This document shows, piece after piece, positions 23,159 to 32,674 of a stretch of DNA of 64,000 nucleotides. The notes under the pieces are model-generated. The model did not search any database and was not told where the DNA came from. It was given only the letters and a program-made list of their open reading frames with translations. A program made the position numbers and the translations under genes. The first letter of the stretch is position 1; the number at the start of each line of letters is the position of its first letter. Source of the DNA: DASUBN01 sp036000105 (GTDB lineage Bacteria; Pseudomonadota; Gammaproteobacteria; Natronospirales; REEB76); NCBI GenBank assembly GCA_036000105.1, contig DASYGE010000002.1:310001-374000 (forward strand), in the 5' to 3' direction.

Positions 23159-26100
23159 TTAGCCCGATCTGGCTAACTTACGTATCTCTTGCAGGGCGAC
23201 CGAGAGACTCGGGAAGTCGGCGATGCCGGCGGCCTTCATCTCGGACAGCACATGACGCGCATGCTGCACGCGGGTCTCATGGGCGGCCAGCCACTGCTCC
23301 AGCTGCTTCATGGCCGCGCGGGTATCGCGGGCACCGGTGAGGGCCTGGGCAGCCAGGTCCCGTTGCTGGGCATAGAGGTCCTCCCGCAGGGTTCCGCGGG
23401 CTACCGCCTGCCAATGGCCGTCCACACCCAGGTTCTCGATCTGGGTGCGCAGCCAGTCCAGTTCCAGCTCGCGGCCGATGTGGAAATACACTTTGGCCAC
23501 CACTTCCACCGGCAGCCTGGTCTCCTGCGCCACGTCCGCCATGTCGAGGGCGGCGTACAGGGTCGGGATGGCGGCGATGCGTTTGGCCACGGCTTCCGGC
23601 ACGCCCACGTCGGTGTACTGCTGCACGCCGCGGTCGAACTCCTGCACCATGTCCTCGCTCAGCACGCCCGGCAGATGCGCCACGAGATCGGCGACTCCGG
23701 GCTGGTAGAGGGGCACGGCGGCGGCGATGTCGAGCTTGTCGCGCAGATGGTCTATGAGCCAGCGGGTCACATGCTTCAGAAGCCGTGAACTCTGCACCGC
23801 CATGGAGATCTGCACGCTGGCCGGCACCTTGTTGTCCAGGGCCTCGACCGCCGACCACAGCTTCTCCATGTCATAGCTCTCGCGCGCGATGGTGTAGGCG
23901 CGGGCCACCGTGGAGGCGTCCGCCCCGGTCTCCTCCTGCATGCGGTGCGCGAAGGTGGAGCCCATGCGGTTCACAAGGCTGTTGGTGATGGCGGTGCAGA
24001 TGATCTCGCGGCGCAGTCGGTGCTTCGGCATGAGTTCGCGGTAACGCTTCTGCAGCGGGCCCGGGAAGTATTTCTCCAGTTCGTTGGCGAGGTAGGGGTC
24101 CTCGGCCACGTCGCCTGCGAGCAGCGCGTTGTAGATGTCTATCTTGCTATAGGCCAGCACCACCGCCAGTTCGGGGCGGGTCAAGCCCTTGCCGGCCTTG
24201 CGGCGCTCTGCGAAGCCTTCCTCGGAGGGCAGGAACTCGATGGCGCGGTTGAGCGCGCCGGCCTTCTCCAGGGCGCGTATCAGGTAGCCGTGCTCGCTGA
24301 TGCGTCCTGGCCCCTGGTCCTGGGCCACCGACAGGGCCTGGGCCTGCATGTAGTTGTCACGCAGCACCAGTTCACCCACCTCGTCGGTCATCTCGGCGAG
24401 CAGCTTGTTGCGTGCAGTCTCGGCCAGTTCTTTCTCCGACGCCACCAGGTTCAAGAGGATCTTGATGTTGACCTCGTGGTCGGAGCAATCCACGCCGGCG
24501 GAGTTGTCGATGAAATCGGTGTTGAGGCGGCCGCCGTTGAGGGCGTATTCGATGCGGCCGAGCTGGGTGAAGCCCAGGTTGCCGCCTTCGCCCACCACCT
24601 TGCAGCGCAGGTGGCCGCCGTTGATGCGCAGGCCGTCGTTGGCGCGATCGCCCACTTCCGCGTTGCGCTCGGTGGCGGCCTTCACGTAGGTGCCGATGCC
24701 GCCGTTCCACAGGAGATCCACCGGGGCCTTGAGGATGGCGCGCATCAGATCCACGGGCGGGTAGTTGCCCGGGTTGATGTCGAGCACTGCCGCCGCTTCC
24801 TTGCTCACCGGGATGCTCTTGGCGCTACGCGGATACACGCCGCCACCCTCGGAGATCAGCTTGGCGTCGTAGTCCATCCAGGAGGAGCGCGGCAGGTTGA
24901 ACATGCGTTCGCGTTCCACGAAGCTCTGCTCCGCCTCAGGAGACGGGTCGAGGAAGATATGGCGGTGGTCGAAGGCCGCCAAGAGGCGCGTGTGCCGCGA
25001 CAGCAGCATGCCGTTGCCGAACACGTCGCCGGACATGTCGCCCACGCCCACGACGGTGAAGTCGGTGGTCTGAATGTCCGTGCTCATCTCGCGGAAGTGG
25101 CGCTTGACCGATTCCCAGCCGCCCTTGGCGGTGATGCCCATCTTCTTGTGGTCGTAACCCACCGAGCCGCCGGAGGCGAAGGCATCGCCCAGCCAGAAGC
25201 CGTATTCCGCCGACACGCCGTTGGCGATGTCGGAGAAGGTGGCCGTGCCCTTATCGGCGGCGACCACGAGGTAGGGGTCATCCAGATCGTGGCGCACCAC
25301 GTCCTTGGGCGGCACGATCTTGGTGCCGGCCAGGTTGTCGGTGAGGTCCAGCAGGCCGTGCAGAAAGGTCTGGTAGCAGGCAATGCCTTCCTTGAGCTGG
25401 GCCTCGCGGTCGCCGCTCTGGGGAGGACGCTTCACGTAGAAGCCGCCCTTGGCGCCCACCGGCACGATCACGGTGTTCTTGACGTTCTGCGCTTTGACGA
25501 GTCCCAGGATCTCGGTGCGGAAGTCTTCGCGCCGGTCTGACCAGCGCAGGCCGCCGCGCGCCACCTTGCCCATGCGCAGGTGCACACCCTCGACCCGGGG
25601 CGAATAGACCCAGATCTCGAACATGGGGCGGGGCAGGGGCAGGTCCGGCAGCATCGAGGGATCGAACTTGAAGGACACGTAGGGCTTGTGAGCGCCGTCC
25701 GCGGCCTTCTGGAAGTAGTTGGTGCGCACGGTGGCGAGCACTGTACTCAGGAACAGCCGGAGGATGCGGTCGTCGTCCAGGCTCGAGACCTCCTCCAGCA
25801 GCTTGGCGATCTCGATGCTGTAGTTCTGGGTGAGCGGGTCGCGCTTGGCGCCGCCTGCCGGGTCATGGCGCGCCTCGAAGAGATGCACCAGGAGCGCGGC
25901 GATGGACGGGTGGCTGTGGAGCGCGCGCTCCATGTAGGTCTGGCTGAAGCTCACGCCGATCTGCAGCAGGTATTTGCAGTAGGCGCGCAGCAGCATGGTC
26001 TGGCGCCAGCTCAAGGCCGCGCCCAGCACCAGGCGGTTGAAGCCGTCGCTCTCCGCCTGGCCGTGCCAGACCCGCGCGAACTGCTCCTGGAAGGCTTCCT

Positions 26101-27973
26101 TGATGGCATCCAGGTCGAGTTCACCCGGATGCACCAGCTCGAAGTCCTGGATCCAGACGATGCTGCCGTCCGTCAGATCGATCTCGTAGGGGCGCTCGCT
26201 GATGACGCGTACACCCATGTTCTCGAGCATGGGCAGGGCGTCGGAGATGGGGATGGTCTGTTCGCGATGATAGGTCTTGAAGCGCAGGTAGCCGGCCGGC
26301 GCATCGGCCGGGCGGTACAGGCTCATGCGCAGGTTCTCGTTGCCGTTGAGCGCATCCAGCTGCTTGAGATCGAACACCGCCCCGGCGGGGCTGATGTCTT
26401 CCTGATAGGCCGCGGGGAAATGGTTGCCGTAGCGGGCGAAGAGCCTTAAGCCTTGTTCCTCGTCGCATTGCTGGACCAGGGCGTCCTGGAGTTCGTCCTG
26501 CCACGAGCGTATCGCGAGGCCTATCTCACGCTCCAGAGCCAGGCGGTCGTATGTCGCCTGCTGCCAGGGGGTGGTGCGCACGATGATGTGCACGCGTGCC
26601 AGGGCGGATTCCGACAGGGTGACGTTATGCTCCACGCTCTTGCCGCCGAGCGCCTGGAACAGGATGCTCTCGATCTTCTGGCGCACCTGGCTATTGTAGC
26701 GGTCGCGCGGCACGTAGGCGAGGCAGGAGAAGAAGCGGCCGAAGCTGTCGCGGCGCACGAACAGCTTGACGCGCTGGCGCTCCTGCAACTGCACCACGCC
26801 CATGGCGGTCTCGAACAGCTCGTCGGTGGTGCTCTGGAAGAGTTCGTCGCGCGGCAGGGTCTCGAGTACCTGCACCAGCGCCTTGCCGTCGTGGCTGGCC
26901 GCCGGCAGTTCCGAGCGGCGTACCACCTCGGCTACCTTCTCACGCAGCACCGGCACGTCGCTCGGGTTGCGGCTGTAGGCGGTGGTGGTGAAGAGGCCGA
27001 GGAAGCGCCATTCGCCGCTCACCTTGCCGTCGGCGCCGAAGCGCTTCACACCCACATAATCGAGATAACCGGGGCGATGCACCGTGGCCTGGGAGTTGGC
27101 CTTGGTGACGATCATGAATTCCTTGGCGCGGGCGCGCTGGCGCACCACCTTGGGCAGCACCAGGAAACTCTGGGATACCTTGGCATGGCTGTCGCCCAGG
27201 ATGCCGAGCCCGGAGTTCGGCACCACCTTCAGCACTTCCTCGCCGTTCTCTTCGGCGAGATCGTATTCGCGGAAACCCAGGAACGTGAAATGGTGATCGG
27301 CCAGCCACTCCAGGAACTTCTTGCCTTCATCCACTTCGGCGTCGCCGAGGATGCTGCGGTGCTTGTGCACGGCGGCGATGACGTCCGTCAGCTTGCCGCG
27401 CATGGCGCGCCAGTCGTTGACCGTGGCGCGCACGTCGCGCATGGCGCTCTGCAAGAGGCTCTCGAGCCTGGCGAGGGTCTCGGCGCCGGCCTGGCGGTCC
27501 ACCTCGATGTGCATCCAGGATTCCGTGAGCAGGCCTTCCTGCTTGTCACCGTCGGTGATCTGCAGGAGCGTGCCGCGGGCGTCGCGCTTCGCCTGGTACA
27601 TGGGATGCACCGTCAGATGGATGCCGATGCCGGAGCGGCTCAAGGTCATGGTGGTGGTATCCACCAGGAAGGGCATGTCGTCGTTCACCATCTCGATGAT
27701 GGTGTGCGGGCTCTTCCAGCCGTCTTTCTTGAGAGTGGGATTGAACACCCGCACCTTGGTCTCGCCGGGCAGGCGCTTGCTGCCGAACTCCCAATGGCTC
27801 AAGGCCGCGCCGTACAGATCCTCGGGTGTATGCGCGAGGATGTCCTCTTCGGCGATGTCGGCGTAGTACTGCTGCAGGAAGGTTTCGAGTTCGGCGGCGG
27901 AGGGATGCTTCTTGGCGAGGGCGACCACCTTTTCCAGGTGCTTGTCTTTCGGAGGCGATTTCCGTTGCGGCAT
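23159..27973 (-). CDS. gdhB: NAD-specific glutamate dehydrogenase, large (180-kDa) type
   Basis: This enzyme oxidises glutamate to 2-oxoglutarate and ammonia using NAD, a catabolic role. The 1604 residues match the L180 class known from Streptomyces and Pseudomonas. Long N-terminal regulatory ACT-like segments (to about residue 700) precede the catalytic core. The core includes GGLRWSDRREDFRTEILGLVKAQNVKNTVIVPVGAKGGF near residue 806, with the conserved lysines. AKLISEGGGVYPRSAKSIPVS and NGGIGTYVKA follow in the NAD domain. The start at 27973 gives a normal N-terminus. The gene lies in a block of amino acid catabolism genes, in line with glutamate use as carbon source. Confidence 0.95.
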   Translation of the reverse strand: MPQRKSPPKDKHLEKVVALAKKHPSAAELETFLQQYYADIAEEDILAHTPEDLYGAALSHWEFGSKRLPGETKVRVFNPTLKKDGWKSPHTIIEMVNDDMPFLVDTTTMTLSRSGIGIHLTVHPMYQAKRDARGTLLQITDGDKQEGLLTESWMHIEVDRQAGAETLARLESLLQSAMRDVRATVNDWRAMRGKLTDVIAAVHKHRSILGDAEVDEGKKFLEWLADHHFTFLGFREYDLAEENGEEVLKVVPNSGLGILGDSHAKVSQSFLVLPKVVRQRARAKEFMIVTKANSQATVHRPGYLDYVGVKRFGADGKVSGEWRFLGLFTTTAYSRNPSDVPVLREKVAEVVRRSELPAASHDGKALVQVLETLPRDELFQSTTDELFETAMGVVQLQERQRVKLFVRRDSFGRFFSCLAYVPRDRYNSQVRQKIESILFQALGGKSVEHNVTLSESALARVHIIVRTTPWQQATYDRLALEREIGLAIRSWQDELQDALVQQCDEEQGLRLFARYGNHFPAAYQEDISPAGAVFDLKQLDALNGNENLRMSLYRPADAPAGYLRFKTYHREQTIPISDALPMLENMGVRVISERPYEIDLTDGSIVWIQDFELVHPGELDLDAIKEAFQEQFARVWHGQAESDGFNRLVLGAALSWRQTMLLRAYCKYLLQIGVSFSQTYMERALHSHPSIAALLVHLFEARHDPAGGAKRDPLTQNYSIEIAKLLEEVSSLDDDRILRLFLSTVLATVRTNYFQKAADGAHKPYVSFKFDPSMLPDLPLPRPMFEIWVYSPRVEGVHLRMGKVARGGLRWSDRREDFRTEILGLVKAQNVKNTVIVPVGAKGGFYVKRPPQSGDREAQLKEGIACYQTFLHGLLDLTDNLAGTKIVPPKDVVRHDLDDPYLVVAADKGTATFSDIANGVSAEYGFWLGDAFASGGSVGYDHKKMGITAKGGWESVKRHFREMSTDIQTTDFTVVGVGDMSGDVFGNGMLLSRHTRLLAAFDHRHIFLDPSPEAEQSFVERERMFNLPRSSWMDYDAKLISEGGGVYPRSAKSIPVSKEAAAVLDINPGNYPPVDLMRAILKAPVDLLWNGGIGTYVKAATERNAEVGDRANDGLRINGGHLRCKVVGEGGNLGFTQLGRIEYALNGGRLNTDFIDNSAGVDCSDHEVNIKILLNLVASEKELAETARNKLLAEMTDEVGELVLRDNYMQAQALSVAQDQGPGRISEHGYLIRALEKAGALNRAIEFLPSEEGFAERRKAGKGLTRPELAVVLAYSKIDIYNALLAGDVAEDPYLANELEKYFPGPLQKRYRELMPKHRLRREIICTAITNSLVNRMGSTFAHRMQEETGADASTVARAYTIARESYDMEKLWSAVEALDNKVPASVQISMAVQSSRLLKHVTRWLIDHLRDKLDIAAAVPLYQPGVADLVAHLPGVLSEDMVQEFDRGVQQYTDVGVPEAVAKRIAAIPTLYAALDMADVAQETRLPVEVVAKVYFHIGRELELDWLRTQIENLGVDGHWQAVARGTLREDLYAQQRDLAAQALTGARDTRAAMKQLEQWLAAHETRVQHARHVLSEMKAAGIADFPSLSVALQEIRKLARSG

Positions 27974-28077
27974 GGGGTTAAGGCCCGGCTTGGATGTTGG
28001 TTTGAACGGTATTTTACTGCGTTACATGTATAAACGGCGACCTGGGGCCGCCGTTTACTTTTTGCGTCAGAGGCGTG

Positions 28078-29319
28078 TCAGTGCGCCTTCTCCAGGTCTT
28101 TTATCACCGCCGCCAGCCAGCGGCAGGCGGTACCGCCGGTGATACAGCGGTGGTCGAAGGTGACGGACAGGGGGATACGCTTGTGCACCTCGATGCCGCC
28201 CATGACCGGCACCACGTCGTGGCGCAGGCCGCCGGTGCCGAGGATGGCCACCTGGGGCGGTACCACCACCGGAGTGGCGTAGCGGCCGGCCATCATGCCG
28301 AAGTTCGACAGGGTGATGGTCGGGTCCTTCATGTCCGCGGGCGACACACTGCGGTTGCGGGTGGCTTCCTTGATGCGGTTGAGGTCGTCACGCAGCTGCT
28401 GGGCATTCTTGCTCTCCACCTTGCGCAGGATCGGCACGATGAGCCCATCCGGGGTGTCCACCGCCATGGCGAGGTCCACGCGCTCGTGCAGGGTGCGCTC
28501 CAGCTTCTCGCCGTCGTACCAGGCGTTGAGTTCCGGCTCGGCACGGCAGCCGGCCACGATGGCACGCACGATGCGCACGGTGATGTCCTGGCCTGCCTGC
28601 CAGTTGTGGATGTCCGCGTCGTCGAACAGCGTGCATTCCGCCACTTCGCTGCGGGAGCGGGTCATGCTGGCGTGCATGGCGCGGCGCGGGCCGCGCAGGG
28701 GTTCCGCCACGCCGTACTTCACGTCGGTGCGGGGTTTCGCGATGTCCCACTTGGCCGTGTGGGTGGAGGCGGCCGGGGCGGGGGCTGCGCCCTGGGTGGC
28801 GCGCCGCACGTCGTCGGCGCTCACGGTGTCGTTCTTGCCGGTGGGCTCGATGTCGGTCAGATCCACGCCTAGCTGCTTGGCCAGGATGCGTACCGAAGGC
28901 AGGGCTTTCACCCGGGCCGGATCTTTCTTCTGTTTCTTGCGGATGATGGCGGTCTCGGCCACGAGGTCGTTGCTGGTGGGCACGGCGCCCACCACGGTGC
29001 CGCTGTCTTCCTCGATGGGCACGCTCTTCTTCGCGGCCGCGGCCGGCGCGGCTGCGGGTTTGGCGGCGGGAGCCGCGCTGTCACCTGCGATATCGAAATC
29101 CACGAGCGCCGAATGGGTAGGGATGATGTCGCCGGCCTTGCCGTGGAGCTTGGCGATCTTGCCCGCCCAGGGGGAGGGCACGTCCACCACGGCCTTCGCG
29201 GTCTCGACGGACAGCAGGGGCTGGTCCACCTTGACCACGTCGCCTTCCTTCACATGCCAGCTGACGATCTCCGCTTCCTGCAGGCCTTCGCCCAGATCCG
29301 GGAGGTTGAACGTCTTCAT
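28078..29319 (-). CDS. bkdB: Dihydrolipoamide acyltransferase E2, branched-chain 2-oxoacid dehydrogenase
   Basis: E2 transfers acyl groups to CoA in the branched-chain 2-oxoacid dehydrogenase complex. The 413 residues comprise one lipoyl domain (residues 1-78, lipoylated Lys in VETAKAVVDVPSPWAGK), an Ala/Pro linker, a peripheral subunit-binding domain (VKALPSVRILAKQLGVDLTDIEPTG) and a C-terminal catalytic domain with the HxxxDG-type end (SVTFDHRCITGGTACRWL). In this copy the usual DHR-x-x-DG reads DHRCITGG, so the catalytic Asp appears to be Thr. It is the third gene after E1a and E1b; a dispersed repeat separates it from E1b. No E3 gene is in the window. Confidence 0.9.
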   Translation of the reverse strand: MKTFNLPDLGEGLQEAEIVSWHVKEGDVVKVDQPLLSVETAKAVVDVPSPWAGKIAKLHGKAGDIIPTHSALVDFDIAGDSAAPAAKPAAAPAAAAKKSVPIEEDSGTVVGAVPTSNDLVAETAIIRKKQKKDPARVKALPSVRILAKQLGVDLTDIEPTGKNDTVSADDVRRATQGAAPAPAASTHTAKWDIAKPRTDVKYGVAEPLRGPRRAMHASMTRSRSEVAECTLFDDADIHNWQAGQDITVRIVRAIVAGCRAEPELNAWYDGEKLERTLHERVDLAMAVDTPDGLIVPILRKVESKNAQQLRDDLNRIKEATRNRSVSPADMKDPTITLSNFGMMAGRYATPVVVPPQVAILGTGGLRHDVVPVMGGIEVHKRIPLSVTFDHRCITGGTACRWLAAVIKDLEKAH

Positions 29320-29326
29320 GTGTGGG

Positions 29327-29466
29327 GCACCTCGGAAAAACTAGGAATTTTGGACATTGGCAAGACGAAGGCGACTGAGGAAGCGGAGTTTACGTTGTCG
29401 TAAATGAGCATTCCGAGGGAGCCTTCAACGCAGCCAAGGGACAAAAGGGCAGTTTTAACGAGGTGC
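29327..29466 (+). repeat. Dispersed structured repeat, copy D, inside the bkd operon
   Basis: Outer inverted repeat GCACCTCG (29327-29334) / CGAGGTGC (29459-29466) and inner AAAACT (29337-29342) / AGTTTT (29451-29456). The core reads GCGGAGTTTACG, loop TTGT, CGTAAATGAGCATTCCGAG. The central stem TTTACG/CGTAAA is at 29389-29404. It fills the gap between the E1b stop and the E2 start. Confidence 0.7.
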
Positions 29467-29469
29467 ACC

Positions 29470-30447
29470 TTAAGCCTCCAGCACACTGCGTATGCCTTTG
29501 ATGACGCGCTCCACGCTCGGCATGTAGTCATGCTCCAGCTTGAACAGCGGCATGGGGATGTCGTAGCCGGTGACGCGCTCGATGGGCGCTTTGAGGAAGT
29601 AGATGGCCTTCTCCGCCACGGTGGCGGCGATCTCGGCGCCCACGCCGCAGTTCCTCGGCGCTTCATGGATGATGACCAGGCGGCCGGTCTTCTCCACGGA
29701 CTCCAATATGGTGCCGAAGTCGATGGGGCTCACGGTCGCCAGGTCGATGACATCGGCGCTCACGCCTTCTTCCGCGAGCTTGGCGGCGGCCTGCAGGGTC
29801 TCGTGGACCATGGCGCCCCAGGTGACCAGCGTCACATCCTCGCCCTCACGCAGCACGAAGCAGGTGTCGAGGGGCAGGGCCTCGCCGTCGTCTTCCACGT
29901 CCTGCTTGTTGAGGCGATAGAGACGCGTCGGCTCCAGGAACACCACCGGATCCGGGTCGCGGATGGCGGCGAGCAGGAGGCCATAAGCACGCGCGGGCGA
30001 TGAGGGCATCACGGTGCGCAGGCCCGGCATGTGGGCGAACATGGCCTCGTTGCTCTCGGAATGGTGTTCCGGCGCGTGGATGCCGCCGCCCGAAGGGGCG
30101 CGCAGCACCATGGGCACATGCAGGCGGCCGCGGGTGCGGGTGCGCAGGCGGCCGGCGTGGTTGATCATCTGGTCCACAGTTGGATAGATGAAGCCCGAGA
30201 ACTGGATCTCGGCCACGGGCTTCATGCCCTGGGCGGCCATGCCGATGGAGATGCCGGCGATGAGGGCTTCGGCGAGCGGCGTGTCCATGACACGCTCCTT
30301 GCCGAAGCGCTGCTGCAGGCCGGCGGTGGCGCGGAACACGCCGCCGTTCACGCCCACGTCTTCACCCAAGACCACCACCGCGGGATCGTGTTCCAGCTCA
30401 TGGGCCATCGCCATGGCGATGGCTTCGACCATCGTGACCTTAGCCAT
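29470..30447 (-). CDS. bkdA2: 2-oxoisovalerate dehydrogenase E1 beta subunit
   Basis: E1 beta pairs with E1 alpha to decarboxylate branched 2-oxoacids with thiamine diphosphate. The 325-residue protein begins MAKVTMVEAIAMAMAHELE and contains VLGEDVGVNGGVFRATAGLQ and TPLAEALIAGISIGMAAQGMKPVAEIQF, typical of the family. ATG 30447 is chosen over an upstream in-frame start at 30474 because homology starts there. It overlaps the end of E1 alpha by 8 nt, so the two subunits are translationally coupled. A C-terminal transketolase domain (GRLVIIHEAPRNCGVGAEIAATV) is complete. Confidence 0.93.
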   Translation of the reverse strand: MAKVTMVEAIAMAMAHELEHDPAVVVLGEDVGVNGGVFRATAGLQQRFGKERVMDTPLAEALIAGISIGMAAQGMKPVAEIQFSGFIYPTVDQMINHAGRLRTRTRGRLHVPMVLRAPSGGGIHAPEHHSESNEAMFAHMPGLRTVMPSSPARAYGLLLAAIRDPDPVVFLEPTRLYRLNKQDVEDDGEALPLDTCFVLREGEDVTLVTWGAMVHETLQAAAKLAEEGVSADVIDLATVSPIDFGTILESVEKTGRLVIIHEAPRNCGVGAEIAATVAEKAIYFLKAPIERVTGYDIPMPLFKLEHDYMPSVERVIKGIRSVLEA

Positions 30448-31519
30448 GGTGGGAGCCCTCCTCGACGGCGGCATCCCGCTGGGCGGCGAGGCCTTCCGGC
30501 AGGTTGGCGAACATGTGGTCGAACATGCTGGAGATCGGCGGCTTGCCGGCTTCCTTATAGAGCTTCACTTCGGCATCCACCTGCTCGGCGCATTCCGCCA
30601 GTAGCTTGTCTTCCTGCTTCTGGTCCCAGGCGCCGATGTCCATGAGGTACTTGCGGATGCGGATCAGGGGTTCCTTCTTCTTCGCGTCTTCCACTTCGTC
30701 TTTCGGGCGATAACGGGTGGCGTCATCGGCGGTGGTGTGGTCGCTGATGCGGTAGGTGAGGGCTTCCACCAAGGTCGGGCCCTTGCCGGCGTGGGCCTTC
30801 TCGAGGGCGTGGTCCATGACGTCGCGCACGGCGATGATGTCGTTGCCGTCCACCTGGATGCCCTCGATGCCGCCGGCCACGGCCTTCTGGGCCAGGGTCT
30901 CGCAGGCGGTCTGGGCCGAGAGGGGTACCGAGATGGCCCACTTGTTGTTGGCCACCACGAACACCACCGGCAGCTGCCAGGCGCCGGCGCAGTTGATGGC
31001 TTCGTAGTAATCGCCCTGGGAGGTGCCGCCGTCGCCGATCACGGTGACCGCCGCGCGTTTCTCCTTGCGTAGCTTGAAGGCGGTGGCGGCGCCAGCCGCG
31101 TGGTGATACTGGGTCGCGATGGGCACGCACCAGGCGAAGTCGTGCTGGGGGCCGGAGAAGTGGTTGCCGCGTTCGTCGCCGCCCCAGAATAGGAGGATCT
31201 CGTGGGGTTTCACGCCGCGCCAGATCTGGGCGCCGTATTCGCGGTACATGGGGAAGAACGCATCTTCCTGCTTCATGGCGGCGCCGATGCCCACATGGGT
31301 GGCTTCGTGGCCGAGGCAGGAGGCGTAGGTGCCGAGCTGGCCGGTGCGCTGCAGGGCGATGGCCTTGGTGTCGAACACCCGCACGAAGGACATCATGCGG
31401 TACATCTTCAGCAGTTCGTCCTTGTCCTTGGCGAACTTGGGCAGCTCTTTCTGTACGAGCTTGGCTTCCGGGTCGAGATATTGCTGGTACTTGATCTCGA
31501 ACGTCGCGACAGTCTTCAA
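30440..31519 (-). CDS. bkdA1: 2-oxoisovalerate dehydrogenase E1 alpha subunit (TTG start)
   Basis: This 359-residue thiamine-diphosphate subunit performs the decarboxylation step. The ThDP motif begins GDGGTSQGDYYEAINCAGAW and ends about 27 residues on with VVANNKWAIS. The phosphorylation-loop-like segment TYRISDHTTADDATRYRPKDEV is conserved. I place the start at TTG 31519 because a perfect GGAGGA ribosome site (31527-31532) lies 7 nt upstream and the family N-terminus (LKTVATFEIKYQQYLD) follows. The frame is open further up, but those residues look non-coding. It is the first gene of the bkd operon, divergent from kynA. Confidence 0.93.
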   Translation of the reverse strand: MKTVATFEIKYQQYLDPEAKLVQKELPKFAKDKDELLKMYRMMSFVRVFDTKAIALQRTGQLGTYASCLGHEATHVGIGAAMKQEDAFFPMYREYGAQIWRGVKPHEILLFWGGDERGNHFSGPQHDFAWCVPIATQYHHAAGAATAFKLRKEKRAAVTVIGDGGTSQGDYYEAINCAGAWQLPVVFVVANNKWAISVPLSAQTACETLAQKAVAGGIEGIQVDGNDIIAVRDVMDHALEKAHAGKGPTLVEALTYRISDHTTADDATRYRPKDEVEDAKKKEPLIRIRKYLMDIGAWDQKQEDKLLAECAEQVDAEVKLYKEAGKPPISSMFDHMFANLPEGLAAQRDAAVEEGSHHG

Positions 31520-31733
31520 AGAGGCGTCCTCCGGGAAAGCCGCCCGGGGCTGATCGGGACCACATGGGTCCCCAAAGGCCCGCCGGCGGGGAGTGCTTAT
31601 ATAGGTGCCGCCCGGCTCAAGGGCCGGGCGGGGTCGCAATTATACATGAGGGGCCTCGGGGCCCCGCAGGGGCAGGGGCCGGCCGCAGGGGGTCGGGTAG
31701 AATGGCCGGATTATCGGGGTTGCATGGTGATCC

Positions 31734-32588
31734 ATGAGCGGCAACAAGCGCGAGCTGGAGCAGGGCATCTACACGGACCTCAAGGACCGGGAGACCTATT
31801 CCGGTTACCTGTGCCTGGACACCCTCTTGGCCGCCCAGAAGCCCATCAGCCGGCCCGAACATCATGACGAGATGCTGTTCATCATCCAGCACCAGACCTC
31901 CGAACTCTGGATCAAGCTGGTGCTGCATGAACTCGCCGACGTCATCCGCCACGTGCAGCGGGATGAGCTGGAGCCTTGCTTCAAGGGCCTGTCGCGCATC
32001 AAGCAGATCCAGATGCAGCTCTTCAATCAGTGGGCGGTGCTGGAGACCCTCACACCCACGGAGTACGCCGAGTTCCGCTCGGTGCTGGGCACGGCTTCCG
32101 GTTTCCAGTCGCCCCAGTACCGGGCCCTCGAGTTCATGTTGGGCAACAAGAGCCCGGAACTGCTGAACGTGTTCCGCCACGACCCTGCGGCCCATGCCTG
32201 GCTCAGCGATCTCTTGAAGCAGCCGAGCCTCTACGACGAGTTCCTGCGCTACCTTGCGCGCCGCGGCTTGGCCGTACCCAAGGAGCGAGTGGAGCGGGAC
32301 TGGACCCAGTCCTACGAGCGGCATCCCGGCGTGACCGCCGTGTTCAAGCAGATCTACGAAGGTACGGGCGAGTGGTGGGATGCCTACGAGATGTGCGAGA
32401 AGCTCGTGGATGTGGAGGAGTATTTCCAGCTCTGGCGCTTCCGGCACATGAAGACCGTGGAGCGCATCATCGGCCACAAGCAAGGCACCGGCGGCTCCTC
32501 AGGCGTGAAGTTCCTGGAGAAGGCCTTGTCACTGACCTTCTTCCCAGAGTTGATAGACGTCCGGACCGAGATCGGCACGGGTAAGTAG
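31734..32588 (+). CDS. kynA: Tryptophan 2,3-dioxygenase
   Basis: This heme enzyme opens the indole ring of tryptophan to give N-formylkynurenine. The 284-residue protein carries the family core YSGYLCLDTLLAAQKPIS, HHDEMLFIIQHQTSELWIKL, GTASGFQSPQYRALEFMLGNK and the RFRHMKTVERIIG segment that contains the proximal heme ligand histidine. GTGGSSGVKFLEKAL is the usual end. The rest of the kynurenine route is not in the window. It is divergent from bkdA1; the 214 bp between them hold only GC-rich inverted repeats (CGCCCGGC...GCCGGGCG near 31600). It may be co-transcribed with hpd 86 bp downstream. Confidence 0.95.
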   Translation: MSGNKRELEQGIYTDLKDRETYSGYLCLDTLLAAQKPISRPEHHDEMLFIIQHQTSELWIKLVLHELADVIRHVQRDELEPCFKGLSRIKQIQMQLFNQWAVLETLTPTEYAEFRSVLGTASGFQSPQYRALEFMLGNKSPELLNVFRHDPAAHAWLSDLLKQPSLYDEFLRYLARRGLAVPKERVERDWTQSYERHPGVTAVFKQIYEGTGEWWDAYEMCEKLVDVEEYFQLWRFRHMKTVERIIGHKQGTGGSSGVKFLEKALSLTFFPELIDVRTEIGTGK

Positions 32589-32674
32589 CTGATTTGCGCC
32601 AGCTTGGGGCGCTTTGGCTCCGGGCGTTATAATAGTTGTTTGATGCTTTGAAGCCCCGAAAAAGGTGACAGGAC

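Noticed and set aside
26453..28033. Open frame of 526 codons antisense to glutamate dehydrogenase
   Set aside because: It mirrors the real gene's codon pattern in GC-rich DNA, is His/Ala/Gly-rich and has no homology-like motif.
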